54,483 nt of DNA from Zygophlyctis sp. KS116. Lineage: Eukaryota > Chytridiomycota. Positions 42,459 to 54,483 of the stretch are shown here, one piece after another. How positions within the stretch are numbered: the first letter of the stretch is position 1; each line of letters starts with the position of its first letter. Location of the stretch: assembly GCA_054661495.1 (NCBI GenBank), contig BAAFSQ010000047.1, forward strand, positions 1 to 54,483, in the 5' to 3' direction. A program made the position numbers and the translations under genes. The notes beneath the pieces are model-generated. The model was not told where the DNA came from and searched no databases. It saw nothing but the letters and a program-made list of their open reading frames with translations.

Positions 42459-43393
42459 TTATTTGATCAAATTCTCTCTAATAAAGCCAGACACAAAATC
42501 AAATACTACCAATAGTATTCCACCACCAGGTCCTAATCTTAATACTTTAGGAACAAATCCCTTGTATAATGCTTTAAATCCTTCTTGGCGAGCAATCAAG
42601 GTTATTGCAGGTATTGTCCAATTATATTTAAATGGCGGTCGGACTTGAGATTGAATGCGTGTTTTAGCAACATCAAATGGAGTATTTAAAATTGTTCCAA
42701 CAGTTCCACCTATTGTTCCGGCTATAAAATTTTTAATCAAGACTCCTTGCTTTGATTCTGCATCAGGAAGAGTAGATCGCACTCCTCTAAATTTTTAAGA
42801 AAAATTGAAAATTACTGAATTACACCAAAATAACCACCATTCCAAAGTGCATGTCTCCAAATAGTAGCTTCTATTCCTTTCATAAACCCTCCAATCCCTT
42901 CTTGTGCATAAATTTTAGAAATACAATCAGTTGTGTTCTTATACAGTCCTGCATTCGCCTTGTCTTGTAATCTAATTTTAATCAAATCGGGAGTCGCAAC
43001 AATTGTAGCCTCAGTTATACCAGCAGAAACACCAGTTAAAATTGACATTCCCTGCCCATCCTTGAACCCCCAATTCTTGTATAAAACTCTGTATTGCTCA
43101 TTTGCACTGAATTTTATAGCTCTTTTAGGAGCTTCGACTAAAATCGGAGGCAAGATCCCACGATAAAGAGCTCTTGGTCCTTCATTTTTAATACTTTTTA
43201 TCAGAGAAAATTCAAATTACATTTTGGTAAATGCATCGCCTATCCCAGAGTATTCAGCATTTCCTACCTGAATTTGAAATCTCGTTTTGACGACATCCAG
43301 CGGATACATTGTTAGAATCTCTGAGACACCTGCTATTGCTCCTGCGAGTAGATTATAATGCAACGGCAACGGCAACGGTTTCTCTTGGGACAT
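42459..43393 (-). CDS. Mitochondrial oxodicarboxylate carrier (SLC25A21/ODC type)
   Basis: Inner-membrane carrier with three repeats, each with a PxDxxKxR-type signature: MYPLDVVKTRFQIQ, ATPDLIKIRLQD and NTPFDVAKTRIQSQ. Two introns (27 and 29 nt) separate the repeats. Repeat contacts such as APKRAIKFSANEQYR and WRHALWNGGYFG point to the oxodicarboxylate group, which moves 2-oxoadipate and 2-oxoglutarate. The start at 43393 (MSQEKPLPLPLHYN) is preferred over the in-frame Met at 43405. About 290 residues. Confidence 0.87.
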
Positions 43394-43574
43394 TTTAAAG
43401 TTCAAGTCTAGGTCCAGGCGCTGAATTTAAGATTTCTAGAGTTTTTAGTTTAGTTTTTTAGTGTTTATAGAATACATTTATAGAGTTTTGAGTTTTGAGA
43501 AATGAAGAAAGGATACAGATTTCCGTGAAAAAGTCTACGATTACCTTGATTCCCGATAGAATCCTTGTCCGAAA

Positions 43575-44096
43575 ATGCTGAAAATTGAGCTTCAAGTATT
43601 CATTCTTACCCCATTCAATGTCCAAGATGATAATAATAATTCTGTTAAAGTATTAAGAGAAGTTTCAAAGACTGTGATAATTGATTCAAGGACTACTTGT
43701 CAGGATATTATTAATGCTCTCATGGCTAAAAGGATTCCTCAAAATGTTTTGAAATATTATTCTCTTTACATAACAGTTATGAAAGAAAATGAAAGACGGT
43801 TTATCAGGAGTCTGGAACCAGCAGAACTTCCACTGATTATTTTATTACACGAAACTGGAACAATTGATTTATATATCAAGAAAAAAGCAAAATCTGAATA
43901 TGTTTCTATTTATATGGACTTGAGAAGAGAATTATTAAGATCTTTTTCAAGGGAACAATTACATTCAAGATTTGAAATTGCCCAGGAAAGTACAAAGGAA
44001 CAAAAAAACAATCTAATCTCAAAATACAAAAAAGAAATATCAGGCATCAGACAGAAAATGACTGAATTAGGATTTGAAACTTTACCAGGAATGTAA
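43575..44096 (+). CDS. RASSF-like Ras-association domain protein
   Basis: 173 residues, one exon. Residues 30-100 fit an RA/ubiquitin-like fold of RASSF type: VIIDSRTTCQDIINALMAKR, YYSLYITVMKENERRFIRSL, ELPLIILLHE. The rest is a long basic/acidic helix (STKEQKNNLISKYKKEISGI) suited to coiled-coil pairing. RASSF proteins bind Ras-like GTPases and Hippo kinases through such parts. The stop is 2 nt from the convergent UBA/UIM gene. Confidence 0.62.
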   Translation: MLKIELQVFILTPFNVQDDNNNSVKVLREVSKTVIIDSRTTCQDIINALMAKRIPQNVLKYYSLYITVMKENERRFIRSLEPAELPLIILLHETGTIDLYIKKKAKSEYVSIYMDLRRELLRSFSREQLHSRFEIAQESTKEQKNNLISKYKKEISGIRQKMTELGFETLPGM

Positions 44097-44098
44097 CT

Positions 44099-45450
44099 TC
44101 ATGATTTGTATAAAATACACGAAATATCATCAATATCTGAATTTAAGAAATCTTGATTCATCTTTTCTACACATTGATCAGTAAATTTCCACCAAATGTT
44201 AGATTTGAGTAAATAAAGACATAAATTTGGACTCTTTCTAAGAATTCCAAACAATTTCAAACCTTCTTTTTGAAGTGCAGGAACCTCAAATATATCTGAC
44301 ATTCTTCTTCGAAGTACATTACATTCATGATCCAAGTCTTTGATTTTTGAGATTTGAGAAGAATAATATTCTAAAAGTCTAGATGAAAGATTTGCAGATC
44401 CGAAATTGGGATATTTCTGGAAAAAGTTACTAGATTCTAATATACAAGACAAATTTGAGGATTGTTGTTTCATAGATTCAAGTTTGTACAGTTCAGATTC
44501 TTTCAAACTTAATTCACGATCTTTAGATCCCATAATGAATGCATTCTTTTTCAGATGACGATCAATATATAATTCTAAAGGTATCCTAGTATGTGCAAGT
44601 TGAGGAAATGATAAAATTAATAGTTTTTGTGGATAATCATTTGGAAATATAAAGGTTTTTGGAGCTGATAGTGCTTTTGCCAACCAAAATCTTAAATCTT
44701 CATCATAATGAAAAGGCGACATTTCCAGTACAGGAATATAATCAATCGTACTTGAAATTGATTCTCTTAATATCGGCAATGAAATGATTTTCTTAATTTT
44801 AGCAGCTTTTTCATCACTTGATTCACGTGCTAGAATTGTTCTGATCAGATTCATAGTTTCTAAAATATTAATTTTCAAAAATTACCAGTTACAGAACAAG
44901 GGAAAGTTACATTTTCTTTTGAAACCAAGTAATTGGCAATAGCACTAGGCGATCCATACTTTTTATCAGAAAGTTTTTGTTCATTAAAGTTCAAAAGAAG
45001 CTTCTGAGCCAATGAAGACTCTTCCAGCGATTTATCAGTATTCCAAACCGAAGAATTATTTGGTTCGTTTAAAACTTGATAGAGTTCATCCAACTCTGCC
45101 AAGGCTAATAATAAATATCCCAGCACCGGCCATTCTTTCAAGGATTCAATTGCCAATGGTTCTTCTGCACATTTAGTCAGATTGGTAGATTGAGCCTTAA
45201 ACCCAGAAAATTCCTTTTTATTCAATTCCTCTATTGATAGACTTTGTGCAATGGCCTCTTGCATGTCTTGATCTATAACTTAATTTTGAAATATAATACC
45301 AGAGTCTGCAGCTTTCACGACTCTTGGCTCTTCAAAAATCAATGCTATTGCTTGTTCTACATCATTTCCGGTTTTGATCAGCGCTGCCATTGCATCCTCC
45401 CGATCCAGTCCGAGCTCTACCAACTTTGAAACTTTCTCCGGATCAGCCAT
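44099..45450 (-). CDS. UBA and UIM domain protein
   Basis: 432 residues after removal of two introns (27 and 26 nt). Residues 1-45 form a UBA domain (VSKLVELGLDREDAMAALI, DVEQAIALIFEEP), and just after the first intron lies a ubiquitin-interacting motif (MQEAIAQSLSIEEL). The remaining 350 residues are helical with no recognised catalytic motif: no Cys or His box of a ubiquitin protease was seen. The order UBA-UIM resembles the start of USP25/28, so a decayed protease origin is possible but not shown. Confidence 0.72.
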
Positions 45451-45592
45451 TTAGTAGTAGATTTGGATTAATTAATGGACAATGTCAAAAAGATTCCTTA
45501 AACTAGGCGCATTATTGATCAATTTATAAAGCAAAACAATTCTATACTCCAAAGCATGCATTACCATTTGAACTGGAATGATTAGAAAAGGC

Positions 45593-46930
45593 CTACTGAT
45601 TCTTAGATGGTAGTAAACTAAGCAATTGTTGAATTTGCTGAGAGGTTAAAGTTGAGCCAGGTGCAGTTGTGGGGAGTTTTGTCTGCGGTGGAGCTCTATT
45701 ACCCCCAGCTACTGCACCTGCAGGCGCAATACTTCCATTCGATAATTGACCAGAGTGTAAACCCGAAAGTGATCCCATCATTGTAGGCATTGTCATTGAT
45801 GGCATTGTAGGCATCGAATATGATGGTTGATGCATTCCAGGAGAATTAACCATTGATCCTTGATATGAACTATATCCATAGGAAGGGTAGCTTGGCATAG
45901 CTCCTGTAGGCATCGGATGCTGTTGTAGCATTGATAATAGATTTGTAGTGTTTGGAACTCCTCCAGAGGCATACATTGGCTGCTGTTGCCAATTTCCTGA
46001 TGATTGAGAAGCCTTTAAAGACTGGATTCTATTTTGCTAATATTAGTCTTTTCTAAAGTTACCAATAATGCATTTAAATCACTTTCAGAAGCATTATTTG
46101 TAGTCTCTCTACGATCTAAAAGTTATTTAAAAGGTCTTTACCTCCTCTGTAATCTGATCTCTCTCTTTCAATCAATCTCTCAAACTCATCCCATGTAAAC
46201 TCAACTTCTAAATGACCATCCATAAAACTTGGGTTCTCAGACACACCATCAAAAGCGGCCTCACAGTCTCTACTATCATAATACTCAATCACTTTACGCC
46301 TAATAATTATAATTAACATCTTACAATGGATCATTAGTATTTCTGATATTCATTACTTGTCCATATCTCTCAAAAAACGATCTCAAACTCTGATTATCTA
46401 GAGGACCTCTTGATTTTCTCAATGTAACATATAAAGATCCCTAAAATTACTTGATTCTAAGTTACCTGATCTTTTTCTCTGTCACATCTCCCTGATCTTT
46501 TTACATCCTCCTTTGGAAGCGAGTAGTGGATGTTTATCTAAAAATATTTAAAATCAAAATGTATACCGATCGTCCTCTCAAATTAGAACCATTCAGTGCA
46601 GTTCTTGCTCTTTCTGCCCCTCTCAAATCATAAAAGGTCAAAAAACATATTCCTCTCCTGGAAATAAGATCACAAAAGTTTTTAATTTCTCCATAAGTGG
46701 TAAATAACTCTTTAATCTCATCTTCTCGAACATCGAAATTGCAATTACGAACAAACAGTCTTCTGCAAGGCCTTTCCAACTCATTAGCTTCATCTTTCCC
46801 TGATTATAAGCAATAAAGTGATCATACCAATCGCGGGTGTTTTCTTAGTACTTGACCGATCTTCCTCATTCCCTCTGTTGTAAGGATGAGAAGATCTAGA
46901 GGACTTTGAGTATCTACTTGGACCCGACAT
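45593..46930 (-). CDS. Mei2-like RNA-binding protein with two RRMs
   Basis: The start at 46930 gives a Ser/Arg-rich N-terminus (SGPSRYSKSSRSSHPYN). RRM1: RRLFVRNCNFDVREDEIKEL to GICFLTFYDLRGAERARTAL, ending INIHYSLPKED, which is typical of Mei2-type RRM pairs. RRM2: SLYVTLRKSRGPLDNQSLRS, VIEYYDSRDCEAAFDGV and HLEVEFTWDEFE. The C-terminus is Met/Pro/Ser/Gln-rich (MPTMPSMTMPTMMGSLSG), low complexity. At least six exons with introns near 25-28 nt. Fission yeast Mei2 drives meiosis; here the target is unknown. Confidence 0.75.
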
Positions 46931-47003
46931 AAAAAATTTTTTTGACGCTGAAAAAATTTGTTCGGGAAATTCTCAGTCTTAGGTCACTCATAAACAATAC
47001 ATC

Positions 47004-48613
47004 ATGGAGTCTTGCAGAGGTAGTATTAGCTTTAATGCTGCATCTCATTCTCTCGAGGGAAGCTCAAAGATAGATCCGGACGATCTTGTTATAATACAGA
47101 AAGTATGACTGATCGTAATGATAATATTAGACTTTTAGAGGGTTTCTCAATGACACACTCAATTGGCAACAGATAGAATTTCAGGTTTGGGAGTGGAGTC
47201 GACCACGTAAGATCATTATAGTCATGATTAGAATTATTTGGGATTTATCTTGGAATGGCGGTTAAACTTGGGATGGTGGATAGCGGTGACAGTTTGGAGG
47301 CTATATTATCGCTTTCTGTAGATATAATTGATATGTATTTGTCTAATCCCTATCACTTTGCGGGTCATGCATTTGATGTTGCATTCATGGTTTATTATAT
47401 GTTGGATGATTTAGGCATTAAATTGCAATTGGCATTAACTAAATCAGAGTGTATTTCCATTTTTATTGCAGCTTTGGGACATGATATGGGACATCCGGGG
47501 TTAAATAACTTATATCAGGTATCTATCAAGTTTTATTAATGATTAAAGGTGAATTCACAAACTGAACTTTCTAAGAGGTATAACAACAAATCAGTTCTCG
47601 AAAATTATTCCATTGATCTCTTGTATGATCTGTTAGATAAAAATCCATACTTGGGGCTCATATTTCCAGATAACAAGGACGAAATACGACAAATACGAGA
47701 GTTGATTAAAGTTTTGATCATCAATACAGATATGGCATATCATTTCGAAAATGTTACTAAATTACTAAATATAGTCGATTCTAAACATGATAGTGGTTCT
47801 CAGTCAAAACTTGATAAATTAGAAGAACTTGCAGAAGAACATTCATCTGCGGTAGATGAGTCTTTTGATTTTAGAGAGTCAAACAATACTCAACTGTCAA
47901 TTCCTGAATATGTAAGAAATTCTTTAAACAATGGATCAACAACTTCTCTGGCTGATTCATGTCAAAGCAGCTCGTTAGAGATAATTATTACAGATAGTTT
48001 GGAAAGTAGATATCTCTTGATTTCATCTATTCTTCATGCTGCAGGTATTTTATAGTTTTTGATTATATTAGATATTAGTAATCCTGCCCGTCCTTTTTTG
48101 GTTAGCAAAGTATGGTCAGACAAGGTCATGGAGGAATTATTCTTACAGGGTGATAAAGAAAAGGCTAGTGGATTGCCAGTTTCTCCATCGATGGATCGTG
48201 ATCTTACAAACGAAAGAGAGGTTGCGACTGGATTTACCAATTTCATTGTTCAGCCGTTTTTTGAATTGCTCAGTATTATTTTCCCAAGGATAGATTGCTT
48301 TGCTCTTCTTTTAAGGAATAATGCACAACGAAGAGAAATCAATTCCGAGCCAAGTCCGTTACAAGCGATGAGTCAAGAATTTTTATCCTCATCGAAATCT
48401 GCAATAACTATGAACCCAAAATTAAACAAAGATGCAAATATGTCTCGAAAAGTATCCTTGGCAGCTGGAATGATTGAAATAAAGGATGATATGATTTCTA
48501 TGTCTGGAAGGATAATGTTTAACAAGCAACATCGAAAAACTATAACAGAGGATTTTTCAAGGAGAGGGACCTCCACAGCACAAAGCACGCTTAGAAATAG
48601 CATTAAAGAATAG
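47004..48613 (+). CDS. Class I cyclic nucleotide phosphodiesterase
   Basis: Hydrolyses cAMP or cGMP. Five exons with introns of 28, 25, 30 and 27 nt give 499 residues. The metal-binding HD motifs are present: NPYHFAGHAFDV and ALGHDMGHPGLNN, with INTDMAYHF and, across the last intron, HAADISNPARP. A long Ser-rich insert (about 70 residues) lies before the last metal ligand, and a basic C-terminal tail follows. In the first motif the Asn usually after YH is Phe. It is convergent with a CaMKK-like kinase, 15 nt apart. Confidence 0.9.
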
Positions 48614-48628
48614 ATCGATTATATTGAT

Positions 48629-50077
<1,449 letters not shown>

Positions 50078-50189
50078 TTTATTTAATGACAATGGAAATT
50101 AAAAAAATTAAAATTTTATTTTACAATTTTACAATTTTACTATAAACTACAATACTACAATACTACAATAGTATACTATACAAATAGAC

Positions 50190-50702
<513 letters not shown>

Positions 50703-50727
50703 AAATTTTATTTTTTATCTACAATTT

Positions 50728-53700
50728 ATGAAGTCTTGTTTGGTTTGGTCAGAAAATGTATGCTATTGGCATTAATTTTAGATTGTAAGTCCAGATAATA
50801 CTATTCCACCAATTTATTCTGTGGCGTTTAGTACAGATGAGAGTTATTTGTTTGCGTCTGCCGCGAATCAGGTTCTAGTGTATCAGGTCTCTGATGGCAA
50901 ATTATTACATTCTCTCAAAGGGCACAAGGAACCAGTGACAAGTGTTACTGCATTGGTAAATGGTGGGTTAGCATCAGGGGGTGCGGATAAGACTGTTATC
51001 ATTTGGAGTCAAAAGTTTGAAGGCGTCTTGAAATATACTCATAGTTTTACTATTCAGGCTTTGGAACAGGATCCTCTCTCAGGAATATTAGTGTCTGGTA
51101 CTGCTGGGGATTTTGGACTATGGTCTGCAGATAAAAAGGCTGTTAATAAGACAAAGGTATAATTAAAATGATTTATTACAAGGTCTCTTCTCGTGTTTTA
51201 AGTGTGTCTTGGGCAAAAGATGGTCAGCATTTTGCTCTAGGAATGTTTAATGGGAGCATTTCTATTAGAACAAAGTTTGGAGAGGAAAGAACGCTGATTC
51301 ATAGAGATAGTGATCCAGTATGGTCTTTATCTTGGACAATACTACAAGATACTGATGTTTTAACAACTTCTGGATGGAATAAGAAAATTTCATTTTATGA
51401 TTTAGATGGGAAACAAGTTGGTAGAGATCGAAATTTGGATTTTAATTCTTGTACTTTAAAACATACTGGTACTGGTGACTTTTTCTTAATTGGTGGCTCT
51501 GATAAGAAATTGACTCTTTGGACATCAGAAGGAGTTAAACTTAATACTATTTGTGAGTCTAAGGGTTGGGTTTGGTCTTGTCAAATGAGATCAAGGCAAA
51601 ATCAGATTGCTGTAGGGACGCATGATGGTACAATATCTATATATCAAGTTAGTTTTCATACTATTCATGGTTTGTTTCAGGATAAATACGCTTTCAGGCA
51701 AAATATGACTGAAGTTGTAATTCAGGACTTGACTACAGATCAACGTGCTCGATTAAAATGTCGTGACTATATCAAAAAGATTTCAATTTACAAGGAGAAA
51801 TTAGCTATACAACTTTCTGATAAAATTATGATTTATGAATTAGCACCAAATCAGTTTGGAGAATTGCAGTATAGAATCAAGGAAAAGATTCAGCAAATAT
51901 TTGACTGCAATTTATTGGTAGTGACTTGTCAAAGTTTGATTCTCTGCCATGATAAGCTGCTAAGAATGTATTCTTTTGAGGGTAAATTAGAACGCGAATG
52001 GTCTTTTGATTCAATTATTCGTTACATCAAAGTCATTGGAGGTCCGGTTGGCAGAGAAGGAGTATTGGTTGGTTTAAAGTCTGGTTCTGTGTTTCAAATT
52101 TTCTTAAATAATTCTTTTCCATTACAGTTGCTGGAGCAAAAAAATCCTATCAGATGTTTGGATCTGAGTCTGGCACGCACAAAATTAGCAATTGTTGATG
52201 ATCAAAACACATGTTTTGTTTATGATATACACACCAAAGAGCTTCTATACTCTGAGCCAAATGCAAATAGTGTCGCTTGGAATACCGTAGTTGATGATAT
52301 GCTCTGCTTTTCTGGAAATGGGCTTATAAACATCAAAATAGCAAGCTTTCCTGTCTATTCACAAAACTTTAACGGATTTGTTGTTGGATTCAAAGGCTCG
52401 CGAGTTTATTGTCTAAATAAGTATTCGATGATGTCTATAGATATCTCTTTGTCGTCTTCGATAGAATCTTTTCTTAATGGACGCAATTTTGATTCTGCCT
52501 ACATGATTGCATGTTTGGGAGCAACCCAAATTGATTGGAGAAATCTTGGGATAATTGCTTTAGAAAATTCAAAGTTTGAAATTGCGAAAAAGGCTTTTGT
52601 TAGAATCAAGGAGGTCAAATATTTTGAAATGATTCGCCATATGGAAAAGTCAAAAGATGAATTGGAATGTGAAATTACTTTGGGGGAGATCAATGCCTTG
52701 GCTGGTCGTTACAATGAGGTAAATAATAAGAGACTTATATAAGGCTGCGAAAATATTTAAAAAATGTGGGCAGATTCAAAAGGCAATAGACATGTTCACC
52801 GACTTAAACATGTGGGATGCTGCCGCGGCTATCGCACAAGGTGTCCCGTCTAAAAGTGCAGAGGTTCTGCGCAAAAAGGCTCACATTCAAAGAGAATTGA
52901 ATGATATTCAATCTGCTGCAGATACTTACATTGAAATAGAAGATTATCTTTCTGCGATTTCAATACTAGGGCAAAATGCGATGTACGATAAATTAATGTC
53001 TATAGTTCGAATTCTTACCAAGTCTCATTATAATGAGATGAATGCTTGTGTGGAGTGGTTCAAAAAGTCTGGGAAAAAAGAATTTGTCATGGAAACATTA
53101 TCTAAATTAGGAGATATACCACAGCTACTTCAGCATCTAATACAGCTGCATCAATGGGATGAGGCATTTATACTTATAGAAACACACCCTCAATTTGCTT
53201 CAAAGCTATATCTTCCTTATGCCGATTGGCTTGCTTCTCAGTTCAAATTCTCTGAAGCCCAGAATTTTTACCATAAAGCGGGCGATTGGGAAGCTGCAAT
53301 TCGAGTTCTGAAGGAATTATCATCAGCTTCGGTGGCTGAAAAGCGCTTTGATGATGCCAGTAAAAACTATTGGGCATTGTCATCGGAGATTTCTATAAAA
53401 TGTTCGAAAGAAAAAACTAAAGCATCTCTAGATATTTACAAATTCCAACAGTGGTCACAAATTTACTATGCATATCATCATGTTTATTCATACATAGAAG
53501 AGCCCTTTTCTTCGCAACTTTCTTCGAATCTTTTTTTTATGGCTAGATATGTTTATCATTATTGTTTGAAGAATACGATACCTCCCGGAATCTCTGTTTG
53601 CCATGTCCTTTTTGCTCTTGGAAAACTTGGCAAAATTCTTGGAGGTTACAAAGTTTCAATATTCTCTTTTGAAAAATTACTGAACCTTTCGTATCCTAGC

Positions 53701-54213
53701 GAATGGGAGCATGTTATTGAAACATCTCTTCTTTTACTCTTTGGAAAATCAAAAACAGATTCAGAAGAAGTATGTCGACAATGCTTTGCCTGTGGATCTG
53801 ATAATCCCCCGTTAAATTCGATTGATGGGGATGAATGTACTATATGCCATGAACCATTTATCCACTCTTTCTATTCTTTAGACGATATGCCATTAGTTAG
53901 ATTTACATTCACAAAATCCTTAGATGAAAAGGTTGCATTATCCCTAATTAATTCTGAGCCTCTCATTGGATCTAAATCTTTGGACACAATAGTTTCATCT
54001 TTTCAATCAAAAAGACTGGCTGGATCTCCGATAGAGTTGGACGAGTCTGCATTATCTGCACTCGATCCTCATCAAGTGTTTCTTGCGAATAATCAAGGAG
54101 GAATATTAAGTATCAATCCTTCGCTTAAAATCGCCACTTGTTCTAATTGCCGACAATTCTTCTTGGACGAGGAATGGAATTTCTGCGTCTCATGCCCGTT
54201 TTGCAATTCTTGA
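50728..54213 (+). CDS. IFT122: IFT122, intraflagellar transport complex A subunit
   Basis: Core IFT-A protein for retrograde transport in flagella. Three introns (24, 26, 25 nt; the first at 50758-50781 turns MKSCLVWSEN into the family start) give 1,136 residues. The N-terminal double propeller has LASGGADKTVIIWSQKFEGV, LKYTHSF, FALGMFNGSISIRTKFGEE, RYIKVIGGPVGREGVLVGLK and SVAWNTVVDDMLCFSG. The C-terminal helical half has LQLLHQ-like repeats (QLHQWDEAFILIETHPQFAS) and two zinc-binding Cys pairs (CRQCFACGSDN with CTICHEPF; CSNCRQFF with CPFC). It establishes that the organism can build a flagellum. Confidence 0.96.
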
Positions 54214-54428
54214 ATAAACCTTTAATTTTCTATTTTAAACCAGGAATATGCATCAATACCCTTTAAATATTATTAACATATTCTTTGAATCTACAATCCT
54301 TACTGAGTCCGATCACCATTTAAGCAATGATTATTAAAGAGAAATTATTAATCAATAACCAGGTTAATTCATTTAAGAATTGGTTTCGGAGTCGCAAGTT
54401 TTTCCCTTGTTTCAATTTAATCGCCTCT
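54214..54428. other. Downstream gap of IFT122
   Basis: 215 nt, A/T-rich, with nothing recognised; presumably the 3' UTR of IFT122 and the promoter of a following gene. Confidence 0.5.
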
Positions 54429-54483
54429 ATGGACTCTATGTTTTACAAGCAAAATATCCAGCTACCTGTTCTTAAAGGTGCAT
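54429..54483 (+). CDS. Possible start of a further gene, cut by window edge
   Basis: An ATG at 54429 opens a frame of 18 codons to the end of the window (MDSMFYKQNIQLPVLKGA). Too short to identify; it could also be chance. Confidence 0.25.
   Translation, partial: MDSMFYKQNIQLPVLKGA

Noticed and set aside
44099-45450. USP25/28 deubiquitinase
   Set aside because: The UBA-UIM start fits, but no catalytic Cys or His box is present, so only the domains seen are named.

Overview
The window is nuclear DNA from a small, compact, AT-rich eukaryotic genome that uses the standard genetic code. About 46 protein genes fill 54.5 kb. Most contain introns of only 22-36 nt that begin GTA/GTT and end TAG, AAG or CAG; many reading frames become family-length proteins only after these are removed. 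Intergenic gaps are often 10-40 nt. The gene set points to a flagellated, early-diverging fungus of the Rozella/aphelid/chytrid kind. Fungal signs are the mitoribosomal protein mL60, a stand-alone ADE1-type SAICAR synthetase, a Spo12-like protein and a GH15 glucoamylase. Flagellar signs are IFT122, DNAI7/CASC1, CFAP161 and LRRC51. This assignment is inference from gene content; no marker gene was compared.

Layout: 0-3.3 kb holds a NIPA-like Mg transporter (cut by the window edge) and a UBE3A-like HECT ligase. 3.3-7.8 kb holds PAN3, CFAP161, mitoribosomal bS18m, eL41 and mL60. 7.8-12.3 kb holds Lhs1/HYOU1, ADE1 and a METTL6-like tRNA methyltransferase. 12.3-18.5 kb holds a repeat-bearing eL20 promoter, eL20, 6-phosphogluconolactonase, SEC13, ADE4, CWF18/CCDC12 and an ACAA2-like thiolase. 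18.5-22.3 kb is a run of four secretory genes: a glucoamylase and three short intronless proteins, two of which share an ankyrin-like core and two an acidic Trp-bearing tail. 22.3-31 kb holds LRRC51, a poorly resolved 685-nt stretch, ornithine decarboxylase, ISWI, RRP4 and AIF. 31-37.3 kb holds METTL2/TRM140, an SPF45-like UHM protein, an RBM26/27 homologue, a TBC protein, an unknown gene, frataxin and eIF5A. 37.3-45.5 kb holds dymeclin, DNAI7, an R3HCC1L-like protein, a Spo12-like protein, an oxodicarboxylate carrier, a RASSF-like RA protein and a UBA/UIM protein. 45.6-54.5 kb holds a Mei2-like RRM protein, a cyclic-nucleotide phosphodiesterase, a CaMKK-like kinase, ubiquitin-eL40 and IFT122.

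Most genes are housekeeping, and functional neighbours look incidental (ADE1 and ADE4 lie 3.6 kb apart). The points most worth a second look are: introns placed inside or exactly at start and stop codons (eL41, eIF5A); a same-strand ATGA overlap between an unknown gene and frataxin; divergent start codons only 10-18 nt apart; a 20/25-bp periodic AGGGTTTAC array before eL20 with related motifs before ubiquitin-eL40 and eIF5A; and the modular secreted-protein cluster next to the glucoamylase, a candidate parasite effector locus. No tRNA, rRNA, CRISPR, transposon or virus-derived element was recognised.
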